NCBI RefSeq assembly: GCF_913055775.1
Contig: NZ_CAJXJX010000008.1
Location: forward strand, 1 to 36,482
Source of the DNA: an uncultured Demequina sp.
Lineage (GTDB): Bacteria > Actinomycetota > Actinomycetes > Actinomycetales > Demequinaceae
DNA: 36,482 nt
Direction: 5' to 3'
The notes under the pieces are model-generated. The model had not been told where the DNA came from. It searched no databases and saw nothing but the letters and a program-made list of their open reading frames with translations. Within the stretch, counting starts at the first letter, position 1, and each line of letters opens with the position of its first letter. Made by a program: the position numbers and the translations under genes. Positions 16,270 through 23,213 of the stretch are shown here, one piece after another.

Positions 16270-17625
16270 ATGTCGACTTCCAAGGACCTCAACGTCGCGA
16301 TCATCGGCGCCGGCCCCGCCGGCCTCGCCACCGCGCTGCGCCTGCACCAGCAGGGCTTCACGCCCAAGATCTACGAGACCGTCGAGGAGCTCAAGCCGCT
16401 GGGCGTGGGCATCGACGTCAAGGTGTACGGCACCAAGGAGCTCATCGAGCTGGGTGTGTACGAGGAGTTCAAGGACATCTCAGTGGACGCCAAGACCTCG
16501 ATCTTCTTCAACAACCACGGCCAGGAGATCTACGCGGAGCTGTGCGGCGTGCACATGGGATATCTGCACGAGCAGCGCTTCGTGCACCGCGGCACCCTGC
16601 AGATGCTGCTGTTCGACAAGGTCATCGAACGACTGGGGGCCGATGCGGTGGTCCAGGGCGCGCGGTTCGTCAAGTACGAGAACAAGGAGGACGGCGTCAC
16701 CGTCCACCTGCGTCACCGCGACGGCCGCGAAGAGCAGGTCTGGGCAGACGTGCTGATCGCGGCGGACGGCATCAAGTCCGAGGCCCGCAAGCAGATGCAC
16801 CCGAACCAGGCCGAGCCGCACTACTCGGGCATCACGATGTACCGCGGCACCACCCTGATGGACCGGTACCGCGACGGCCACACCATCCTGCACATCGGCG
16901 CCCCGGACATCGCCACGATGATCGTCTACCCGATCGCGGAGAACTTCGAGGGCACCGGCAAGGTGCTGGTCAACTGGGTGGTCGAGCGCACCCGCGACGA
17001 GACCGTCGAGGACTGGAACCAGCTGGGATCCGTGGACGAGATCATCGACCTGTTCGACACGGTGAAGCTGCCCTTCCTGGACGTCCAGGAAATGCTGCGC
17101 AACAACCGCGAGATCTACCTGTTCCCGCTGATTCGCCACGAGCCGCTGGACAGCTGGACCGACGGTCGCGTGGTCCTGATCGGCGACGCGGCTCACGCGA
17201 TGTACCCGCGCGGCGGCAACGGCGCGTGCCAGGCGATCGTCGACGGCGGCGTGGTCGCCGCCAAGCTCGCCGAGATCGACGACGTCCCCGCCGCGCTGAA
17301 GGCCTTCGAGCAGGCGCGCATCAAGCAGGTCAACGGCATGGTCATGGCGCACCGTGGCGAGGGCTACGAGGTCATCCGCCGCATGGTCGCGGACCGCACC
17401 GGCGCCCAGCCCTTCGAGGACATCGAGGACGTGCTCCCGCTGGCCGAGGCCGACGAGATCTTCTCCAAGTACCACGCCATGGTGGGTCAGCCCCGTCCCG
17501 GCTTCGAGGCGGGCGAGACCACCGGCTTCCGCACGTGGGAGGTCGAGGATGAGACGGTCGAGGCCATCCAGGCCGCGGCTGCGGCGAAGAAGGCCGTGCC
17601 TGACACGGCCGCGTCGGCCCGCTGA
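16270..17625 (+). CDS. FAD-dependent aromatic monooxygenase, PhzS-like
   Basis: This 451-residue group A flavoprotein monooxygenase has GAGPAG at 13-18 for FAD, a DG motif (IAADGIKS, about 165) and GDAAHAMYPRGGNGACQA (305-322). The LGVGIDV, FVHRGTLQMLL and SGITMYRGTT segments resemble PhzS, the 5-methylphenazine-1-carboxylate 1-monooxygenase, more than salicylate hydroxylase. It would use NAD(P)H and O2 to hydroxylate a ring, often with loss of a carboxylate, producing the diol for the extradiol dioxygenase. The C-terminal 55 residues go beyond the core fold and end in an Ala-rich tail. An exact 14-mer lies inside (residues 123-128). Confidence 0.88.
   Translation: MSTSKDLNVAIIGAGPAGLATALRLHQQGFTPKIYETVEELKPLGVGIDVKVYGTKELIELGVYEEFKDISVDAKTSIFFNNHGQEIYAELCGVHMGYLHEQRFVHRGTLQMLLFDKVIERLGADAVVQGARFVKYENKEDGVTVHLRHRDGREEQVWADVLIAADGIKSEARKQMHPNQAEPHYSGITMYRGTTLMDRYRDGHTILHIGAPDIATMIVYPIAENFEGTGKVLVNWVVERTRDETVEDWNQLGSVDEIIDLFDTVKLPFLDVQEMLRNNREIYLFPLIRHEPLDSWTDGRVVLIGDAAHAMYPRGGNGACQAIVDGGVVAAKLAEIDDVPAALKAFEQARIKQVNGMVMAHRGEGYEVIRRMVADRTGAQPFEDIEDVLPLAEADEIFSKYHAMVGQPRPGFEAGETTGFRTWEVEDETVEAIQAAAAAKKAVPDTAASAR
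16638..16651 (-). repeat. Dispersed 14-mer, exact copy
   Basis: GGCCGATGCGGTGG inside the monooxygenase gene, read as Ala-Asp-Ala-Val. Confidence 0.8.
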
Positions 17626-17654
17626 CGGGTTCCTGACCAGGAAGGATAGGCACC

Positions 17655-18437
17655 GTGGACCTCGGGATCGCCGGGCGCACGGCCCTCGTGACGGCCTCGT
17701 CGCAGGGGCTGGGGCTGGCGTGCGCCACCTCGCTCGCTCGCGAGGGCGCGACGGTATGGCTCAACGGGCGCGACCGGCAGCGCCTGGGACGGGCGGCCGA
17801 TGCGGTGGTCGCCCAGGTGCCGGACGCGTCAGTCCGATGGGTCGCGGCGGACCTCACGATTCCCGAAGGTCGCGCGGCCATCGTGGAGGCGGTCCGCGAC
17901 GTCGACATCCTCGTCACCAACAACTCGGGCCCGCGGCCCGGGCCGATGGAGGACTGGGACGAGGCTGCGATCCTGGGCGCCCTGCACGCGAACTTGATCC
18001 CCGCGGTCGAGCTCATCCGCGCGTACGTGTCGGGCATGCGCGCAAGGAAGTTCGGGCGCATCGTCAACATCACGTCCGCGATGGTGAAGTCGCCGGCCGC
18101 GGACATGGGACTGTCGACCTCCGCCCGCGCTGCGCTCACGGCGATTTCGAAGTCGATCTCCAAGACGGTGGCCGCGGACAACGTGACGGTCAACAACCTG
18201 CTGCCGGAGCGCATCGACACCCCGCGCCAGGAGTTCATGGCGAAGCGCCGCATGGAGCGCGACGGGATCACCCGCGACGAGGCGTACGCGGCGATAGCGT
18301 CGACCGTGACGGCCGCTCGCCTGGGCCGGCCCGAGGAGTTCGGGGACGCGTGCGCGTTCCTGTGCTCGGCGCAGGTGGGCTACATCTCCGGGCAGAACCT
18401 GCAGCTCGACGGCGGCACCTACGAAGGGTTGATATGA
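17655..18437 (+). CDS. Atypical short-chain dehydrogenase/reductase
   Basis: This 260-residue Rossmann-fold SDR has a nucleotide-binding loop TASSQGLGLA (13-22), an NNSG motif (89-92), Ser141 and a C-terminal SGQNLQLDGGTYEG. The catalytic YxxxK is absent: the equivalent region reads GLSTSARAAL (152-161), with no Tyr and Arg/Ala where Lys belongs. A subgroup of SDRs with this replacement exists; its chemistry is not settled. The GTG start follows CAGGAAGGAT. Its stop overlaps the next ATG (ATGA). It may act on a pathway intermediate by another mechanism or be non-redox. An exact 14-mer covers residues 47-51. Confidence 0.85.
   Translation: MDLGIAGRTALVTASSQGLGLACATSLAREGATVWLNGRDRQRLGRAADAVVAQVPDASVRWVAADLTIPEGRAAIVEAVRDVDILVTNNSGPRPGPMEDWDEAAILGALHANLIPAVELIRAYVSGMRARKFGRIVNITSAMVKSPAADMGLSTSARAALTAISKSISKTVAADNVTVNNLLPERIDTPRQEFMAKRRMERDGITRDEAYAAIASTVTAARLGRPEEFGDACAFLCSAQVGYISGQNLQLDGGTYEGLI
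17795..17808 (-). repeat. Dispersed 14-mer, exact copy
   Basis: GGCCGATGCGGTGG inside the SDR gene, read as Ala-Asp-Ala-Val in the same frame as other coding copies. Confidence 0.8.
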
Positions 18438-18913
18438 CAGACGTGACACTCGCTGACGAGGCCACGCGCGACGCGATCCTCGCCCTCGAGGAGCGGCGCC
18501 GCCAGGCGCTGATCGACCTCGACATGGAGACGCTCGACGATCTCTACGACGATGCCCTGATCCACATCCACGCCCCCGGACTGGTGCACACCAAGGCGCA
18601 GCTCATGGAGCACGCCGCCACCCGCAACCCCTACATCGACATGTGGCGCGAGGACCTGCTGATGCGGGCCATCGGCGACGTCGTGATCGTGACCGGTCCG
18701 CTGGTGAATCGCCTGCGCAACCCCGGCGGCGGCGAGCGCACCGTGCGCGGCCAGGTCACCCAGGTGATCCGGCGCTGCGACGACGGCGCTTGGCGCTATC
18801 TCACCTTCCAGATGACCCCCGACGGCGAACAGGTGTGGGGCGCGCTGAAGTCCGGGTCGGACGCCAGCCAAGCCACCGCATCGGCCCCTACTACCGAACC
18901 CCAGGAGAACTGA
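18434..18913 (+). CDS. NTF2-like / SnoaL-like small protein
   Basis: This 159-residue protein has the cone-shaped NTF2 fold pattern: a helical start (EERRRQALIDLDMETLDDLYDDALIHIHAPG), then strands ending in WRYLTFQMTP. Such proteins serve as small isomerases, dehydratases or ring-hydroxylase partner subunits; the sequence does not decide. Its ATG overlaps the SDR stop by ATGA. The last 20 residues form a Ser/Ala/Thr tail containing an exact 14-mer copy. It probably handles the same intermediate as the SDR. Confidence 0.75.
   Translation: MTDVTLADEATRDAILALEERRRQALIDLDMETLDDLYDDALIHIHAPGLVHTKAQLMEHAATRNPYIDMWREDLLMRAIGDVVIVTGPLVNRLRNPGGGERTVRGQVTQVIRRCDDGAWRYLTFQMTPDGEQVWGALKSGSDASQATASAPTTEPQEN
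18873..18886 (+). repeat. Dispersed 14-mer, exact copy
   Basis: CCACCGCATCGGCC in the C-terminal tail of the NTF2-like gene, read as Ala-Thr-Ala-Ser-Ala. Confidence 0.8.
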
Positions 18914-18916
18914 GAC

Positions 18917-19771
18917 ATGAAGCTTGCCCGCTACCGCCTGGGCGACGGCCCCGTGCGCATCGGCCGTGTCGACGGCGACCGCGTGACCAACATCTCCGGC
19001 GTCCCCGGCGTCGGCACCTCGCTCAAGGCGCTGCTGCCGCGGCTGGACTCGCTGCGCGATGCGATCCTCACCGCCGAGGCGTCGACCACGCCGCTGTCCT
19101 CGGTGACGCTGCTGCCGCCCATCGACGAGCCGCAGAAGTACCTGGGGATCGGCATGAACTACGCCGCGCACGCCGAGGAGGCGCGCCAGGCCGGGATCCC
19201 CATCCCCGAGACGCAGATGTGGTTCAACAAGCAGGTCAGCTGCATTGTGGGCCCGTACGACGACGTCGAACGCCCCACCGTGTCCGAGCAGCTCGACTAC
19301 GAGGTCGAGCTCGCCGTGGTGATCGGGCGCGAGTGCCGCCACGTGTCGCGCGCGGACGCGCAGAGCGTCATCGCCGGCTACATGGTCGCCAACGACGTCT
19401 CCGTGCGCGACTGGCTGGCCAAGCGCTCCCCCACCTTCACGCTGGGCAAGTCCTTCGACACCCACGGGCCCATCGGACCCTGGCTCACCACCGCTGACGA
19501 GGTCCCGGATCCGCACGCGCTCGAGCTGTCGCTGACCGTCAACGGCGAGGAGCGCCAGCGGGCCCGCACCGACGACCTCATCTACGACATCTTCGAGCAG
19601 ATCGAGTACCTCACCACCGTGATGACGCTCATGCCCGGCGACATCCTCGCGACCGGCACCCCCGCCGGCATTGGTGCGCCCACCCAGAACTGGCTGCGGC
19701 CGGGCGATGTGGTCCGCGCGACCGTCGAGGGCCTGGGATCCATCGAGAACACGATCGTCGAGGGGCGCTGA
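18917..19771 (+). CDS. Fumarylacetoacetate hydrolase-family protein (HpaG-like)
   Basis: This 284-residue protein has the FAH fold after an N-terminal cap (1-70). Metal ligands are visible in LDYEVELAVVIG (Glu129, Glu131) and AGYMVANDVSVRD (Asp160), with GKSFDTHGPIGPW (177-189) and the terminal DILATGTPAGIG. The family covers C-C hydrolases, isomerases and decarboxylases; in homoprotocatechuate meta-cleavage HpaG decarboxylates and isomerises the product before HpaH. That role fits here but acylpyruvate hydrolysis is also possible. It starts four bases after the NTF2-like stop. Confidence 0.85.
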   Translation: MKLARYRLGDGPVRIGRVDGDRVTNISGVPGVGTSLKALLPRLDSLRDAILTAEASTTPLSSVTLLPPIDEPQKYLGIGMNYAAHAEEARQAGIPIPETQMWFNKQVSCIVGPYDDVERPTVSEQLDYEVELAVVIGRECRHVSRADAQSVIAGYMVANDVSVRDWLAKRSPTFTLGKSFDTHGPIGPWLTTADEVPDPHALELSLTVNGEERQRARTDDLIYDIFEQIEYLTTVMTLMPGDILATGTPAGIGAPTQNWLRPGDVVRATVEGLGSIENTIVEGR

Positions 19772-19774
19772 GTC

Positions 19775-20203
19775 ATGTCGGGGGGTGAGCGTGCTGCGCG
19801 AGGCGAGCGTCGCCGCCAGAGCATCGACCTACCCGGCTTCGGGCACGCCAACCCCATCCCGGCGGCCGCGCGCATCGGCGAACTGCTGATGTCCGGGGTG
19901 CTGACCGGCCGTGACCCGTCGACGCGCGAGATGCCGGCGACTCTCGACGAGCAGTGCGCGAATGTGTTCGCTCACGTGCGGACGCTTCTCGCCGAGGCCG
20001 GCGGCTCCACCGACGACATCATCAAGATGACCTTCTGGCTTGCGGACTACCGCGATCGCGACGCCCTCAACCGCGAGTGGCTCGCGATGTTCCCCGACTC
20101 GTCGAACCGTCCCGCACGTCAGGCGATGGCTGCCTCACTCGACGGAGGGTGCCTGATCCAGTGCGACCTCGTGGCGGTGCTCGGCGACTCCGCAGCGCCG
20201 TGA
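19775..20203 (+). CDS. RidA/YjgF-family protein, possible enamine/imine deaminase
   Basis: This 142-residue protein has an N-terminal basic extension (1-15) and then the RidA fold: IGELLMSGVLTG, QCANVFAHVRTLLAEAGGSTDDIIKMTFWLADY and Arg115 in PARQAM at the place of the RidA substrate arginine. RidA-type proteins hydrolyse reactive enamines and imines; in 2-aminophenol and aminomuconate pathways a YjgF-type protein is the 2-aminomuconate deaminase. The start is the ATG four bases after the FAH stop. Its presence suggests a nitrogen-containing intermediate in this pathway. Its stop overlaps the GTG of the next gene. Confidence 0.85.
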   Translation: MSGGERAARGERRRQSIDLPGFGHANPIPAAARIGELLMSGVLTGRDPSTREMPATLDEQCANVFAHVRTLLAEAGGSTDDIIKMTFWLADYRDRDALNREWLAMFPDSSNRPARQAMAASLDGGCLIQCDLVAVLGDSAAP

Positions 20204-21438
20204 GCACGGTGGAGCCCACGAACCCGGAGACGTCACGCGGCAACCCCGCAGGCGTCCCGGTCGCGCGGCTCCTTCCTCTCCTCGCCGTGCTCACGGCGCT
20301 CGGACCCATCTCCGTCGACATCTACACGCCTTCGCTGCCCGCGATGCAGGAGGACCTGGGGGGCTCCGACGCCCTGACCCAGGCCTCGGTGACCACGTTC
20401 CTGCTCGGAATCGGCGTGGGCCAGCTGGTGTGGGGTCCGCTCTCGGATCGCGTGGGGCGGCGCCCGGTCATCCTGATGGGAGTCGGGGCGTGGGCGGTCG
20501 CGTGCGTCGCGGCGGCCTTCGCGACCTCGCCCGAGATGCTCGTCGCCGTCCGGCTGCTGGCGGGGCTGTGCGCCGCCGCGGGCATCGCGGTCGCGCGCTC
20601 GGTGGTGCGCGACGTGTCGACAACGCGGGCCCAGATGGCCTCGCGCATCGGCCTGCTGTCGATGGTCACGGCGCTCGCGCCGGTGCTCGCGCCCGTGATC
20701 GGCGCCGGCATCGCAGCGCTGTGGGGCTGGCGGGCCGACTTCGTGGCCATGGCCGCGGTGGGCGGGGTCATCGTGCTGGCCTACGCGTGGATGGTGCCGG
20801 AGACACTGCCCGCTGCACGCCGGGAGTCCGGCGGGGTCGCCGCGATCGGCGGCGCGCTGGTGCGTGCGGTGCGCGACCGCGAGCTGCGCGGCGTCGCGCT
20901 CGCGCTCGGGGTGCACTCGTTCGGGTTCTACGCGTACGTGACCACGGCCGCCTTCATCGTCGAGCGGGAGTTCGGGCACTCGCCCGCGGTGTTCGCCGCG
21001 GTGTTCGGGTCCAACGCCGTAGCGGTGATCGTGGGCAACCAGCTGTTCCGTCGCGTGGTGCAGCGACGCCACCCGGTCTCACCGCTGGGTGTGGGATTCG
21101 CGATGTGCGCCGTCGCCGGCGCCGGGCTGGGCATCCTCGCGGTCGTGGGCGCGCCCGAACTGCTGCTGTGGGCGGCGTCCATGGTCTACGCCCTGGGCCA
21201 GGGCCTGGTGCTGCCGGGGTCGCACTCGTGGGCCCAGACCACCGCGGTCGCGTCGGGCGCCGCCTCGGCGCTCGCCGGGTCCGCGCAGTTCCTCGGCGGC
21301 GTGTTCGGATCGCCCATCACGGGCCTGCTGGGCCCGACCGCCGCGAACCTGGGTCTGGTGACGGCGCTGGCCTCGGGAGTCGGCGTGCTCGTCTGGGTCT
21401 CCACGCGCCGACACGTCCCGGCGGAGGTGCCGACATGA
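20200..21438 (+). CDS. Bcr/CflA-type MFS efflux transporter
   Basis: This 412-residue inner-membrane protein has about 12 membrane segments. The start LLAVLTALGPISVDIYTPSLPAM and WGPLSDRVGRRPV are characteristic of the Bcr/CflA proton-drug antiporter group. The GTG at 20200 overlaps the RidA stop (GTGA), so the open frame further upstream is discarded. Inside the catabolic operon it probably exports the aromatic substrate or a toxic intermediate, although uptake is not excluded. Confidence 0.85.
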   Translation: MSTVEPTNPETSRGNPAGVPVARLLPLLAVLTALGPISVDIYTPSLPAMQEDLGGSDALTQASVTTFLLGIGVGQLVWGPLSDRVGRRPVILMGVGAWAVACVAAAFATSPEMLVAVRLLAGLCAAAGIAVARSVVRDVSTTRAQMASRIGLLSMVTALAPVLAPVIGAGIAALWGWRADFVAMAAVGGVIVLAYAWMVPETLPAARRESGGVAAIGGALVRAVRDRELRGVALALGVHSFGFYAYVTTAAFIVEREFGHSPAVFAAVFGSNAVAVIVGNQLFRRVVQRRHPVSPLGVGFAMCAVAGAGLGILAVVGAPELLLWAASMVYALGQGLVLPGSHSWAQTTAVASGAASALAGSAQFLGGVFGSPITGLLGPTAANLGLVTALASGVGVLVWVSTRRHVPAEVPT

Positions 21439-21650
21439 CCGCGACTCGACTCGACCTGCCGACGCCCCTCGGCACTCCCGCCCAGCCACCGCATCGGCCC
21501 TCATCCATCCATCACCCTGCGTCCCGGCAGTCAACAAGTGCCATTCTTCGCCCACATTCGGCACGGAACGACTGCCGGCGCGCATCCACCACCTGCGACA
21601 ATGCATACCCAGCGGTATGTGATCACTCTGCACCCAAGGAGCTGCCATGA
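21435..21650 (+). CDS. Doubtful small ORF filling the gap between MFS and ALDH genes
   Basis: A 71-codon frame begins ATGA-overlapped with the MFS stop and ends ATGA-overlapped with the ALDH start. It contains an exact dispersed 14-mer read in a frame unlike other coding copies, and the ALDH regulatory inverted repeat. No family is recognised. The overlaps suggest coupling, the content suggests noncoding DNA or a gene remnant. Confidence 0.2.
   Translation: MTATRLDLPTPLGTPAQPPHRPSSIHHPASRQSTSAILRPHSARNDCRRASTTCDNAYPAVCDHSAPKELP
21486..21499 (+). repeat. Dispersed 14-mer, exact copy
   Basis: CCACCGCATCGGCC in the gap between the MFS and ALDH genes. Confidence 0.8.
21604..21619. promoter_or_regulatory. 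Inverted repeat upstream of the ALDH gene
   Basis: CATACC-CAGC-GGTATG, a perfect six-base inverted repeat 27 bases before the ATG. It could be an operator (its ATACC...GGTAT form is reminiscent of LysR sites) or a small mRNA hairpin. It differs from the GntR palindrome. Confidence 0.4.
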
Positions 21651-23110
21651 CTGACACCCGCGAGACCGACCTTCTCGCCTCCGTCCCCGACGGCCTGTTT
21701 ATCGATGGCCGCTGGCGCGGCGCGACCGGCGGCGCGACGCTCGACGTCCAGGACCCAGCGACGGGCGACGTGATCAAGACCATCGCGTCGGCCTCGCCGG
21801 AGGACGGGCTGGCCGCGCTCGACGCCGCCGACCGCGCGTTCCCCGCCTGGGCCGCGACCCCCGCGCGTGAACGCGGCGAGATCCTCCGGCGCGCGTTCGA
21901 CCTGCTCACCGAGCGCGCCGACGACTTCGCCCTGCTCATGACCGTCGAGATGGGCAAGCCGCTCGACCAGGCGCGCGGCGAGGTCGCCTACGGCGCCGAG
22001 TTCCTGCGCTGGTTCGCGGAGGAGGCGCCGCGCCTGTCCGGCCGCTACGGTGCCAACCCCGAGGGCACCGGCCGCACCATCGTGACGCAGCATCCCGTGG
22101 GCCCGTGCTTCCTCATCACGCCGTGGAACTTCCCGCTCGCGATGGCGACCCGCAAGATCGCGCCCGCGCTCGCCGCCGGCTGCACCGTGGTGATCAAGCC
22201 CGCTGCCCTCACGCCCCTCACCACCCTGGCGTTCGCGGCCCTGCTCGAGGAGGCCGGCGTGCCCGCGGGCGTGGTGAACGTCATCACCACCACGAGCTCG
22301 GGCGCCGTGTCCGAGCCCATCATCCGCGACCCGCGCCTGCGCAAGCTGTCCTTCACCGGCTCGACCGGCGTGGGCATCGCGCTGCTCGAGCAGGCTGCGT
22401 CCGGGGTGCTCCGGACGTCGATGGAGCTGGGCGGCAACGCCCCGTTCGTGGTCTTCGAGGACGCGGACCTGGACGCCGCCGTCGACGGCGCGATGGCGGC
22501 GAAGTTCCGCAACATCGGCCAGGCGTGCACGGCAGCCAACCGGTTCATCGTGCACGAGTCCGTGGCCGACGAGTTCGCGCGACGGGTGACGGAGCGCGTG
22601 GCCGCGATGCGCGTGGGACGCGGCACGGAGGACGGCGTGGCCATTGGCCCGCTCATCGACGACAAGGCCGTCGCGAAGGCCGATGCGCTGGTCACCGATG
22701 CCGTCACGCGTGGGGCGACGGTGCTGGCCGGTGGCTCCGCGATGGAGGGTGCGGGCACGTTCTACCTGCCCACCGTGGTCACCGGCGTGCAGTCCGGGGC
22801 GGACATCTGGCGCGAGGAGATCTTCGGTCCGGTCCTGGCCATCGCAACCTTCTCCACCGAGGAGGAGGCCGTGGCCATGGCGAACGACACCGAGTACGGG
22901 CTCGTGTCCTACGTCTACACCGAGTCGCTCGCGCGCGGTCAGCGAATGATCGAGCAGCTCGCCACCGGGATGATGGGGCTCAACGTGGGCGTGATCTCCA
23001 ACGCCTCCGCACCGTTCGGCGGATGGAAGATGTCGGGTCTGGGCCGCGAGGGCGGCGCCGAGGGGATCCACGAGTACCTGCAGACCAAGTACACGATGAC
23101 GCCCGCGTAA
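21647..23110 (+). CDS. gabD: Aldehyde dehydrogenase, succinate-semialdehyde dehydrogenase-like
   Basis: This 487-residue NAD(P)-dependent aldehyde dehydrogenase has the motifs TPWNFPLAM, FTGSTGVG, MELGGNAPFVVFEDADL (catalytic Glu) and NIGQACTAANRF (catalytic Cys). The C-terminal SAPFGGWKMSGLGREGGAEGIHEYLQTKY is typical of GabD-type succinate-semialdehyde dehydrogenases. It would convert succinic semialdehyde, the expected aldolase product of an HpaH/RraA-type route, to succinate. Oxidation of a ring-cleavage semialdehyde (HpaE role) is an alternative. AAGGAG lies six bases before the ATG. It closes the operon; a repeat-type hairpin follows. Confidence 0.87.
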   Translation: MTDTRETDLLASVPDGLFIDGRWRGATGGATLDVQDPATGDVIKTIASASPEDGLAALDAADRAFPAWAATPARERGEILRRAFDLLTERADDFALLMTVEMGKPLDQARGEVAYGAEFLRWFAEEAPRLSGRYGANPEGTGRTIVTQHPVGPCFLITPWNFPLAMATRKIAPALAAGCTVVIKPAALTPLTTLAFAALLEEAGVPAGVVNVITTTSSGAVSEPIIRDPRLRKLSFTGSTGVGIALLEQAASGVLRTSMELGGNAPFVVFEDADLDAAVDGAMAAKFRNIGQACTAANRFIVHESVADEFARRVTERVAAMRVGRGTEDGVAIGPLIDDKAVAKADALVTDAVTRGATVLAGGSAMEGAGTFYLPTVVTGVQSGADIWREEIFGPVLAIATFSTEEEAVAMANDTEYGLVSYVYTESLARGQRMIEQLATGMMGLNVGVISNASAPFGGWKMSGLGREGGAEGIHEYLQTKYTMTPA

Positions 23111-23124
23111 CCACCGCCCCACCT

Positions 23125-23205
23125 CCCCCGTTTCCTAGCGCGCCAGTGGAGCGTGAGTGTGGATCTGGCGCGCTCCGTGTCACCCAGTGGAGCGTGAGCG
23201 GTGCG
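23125..23205 (+). repeat. Intergenic repeat element A, after the ALDH stop
   Basis: About 80 bases resembling, in reverse complement, the DNA at 25615-25690. Shared core: TTCCTAGCGC, CCAGTGGAGCG, AGTGTGGATCTG. AGCGCGCCAG (23137-23146) pairs with CTGGCGCGCT (23165-23174), and CCAGTGGAGCGTGAG occurs twice. It sits between convergent genes and may terminate transcription. Confidence 0.65.
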
Positions 23206-23213
23206 ACTGCGCG

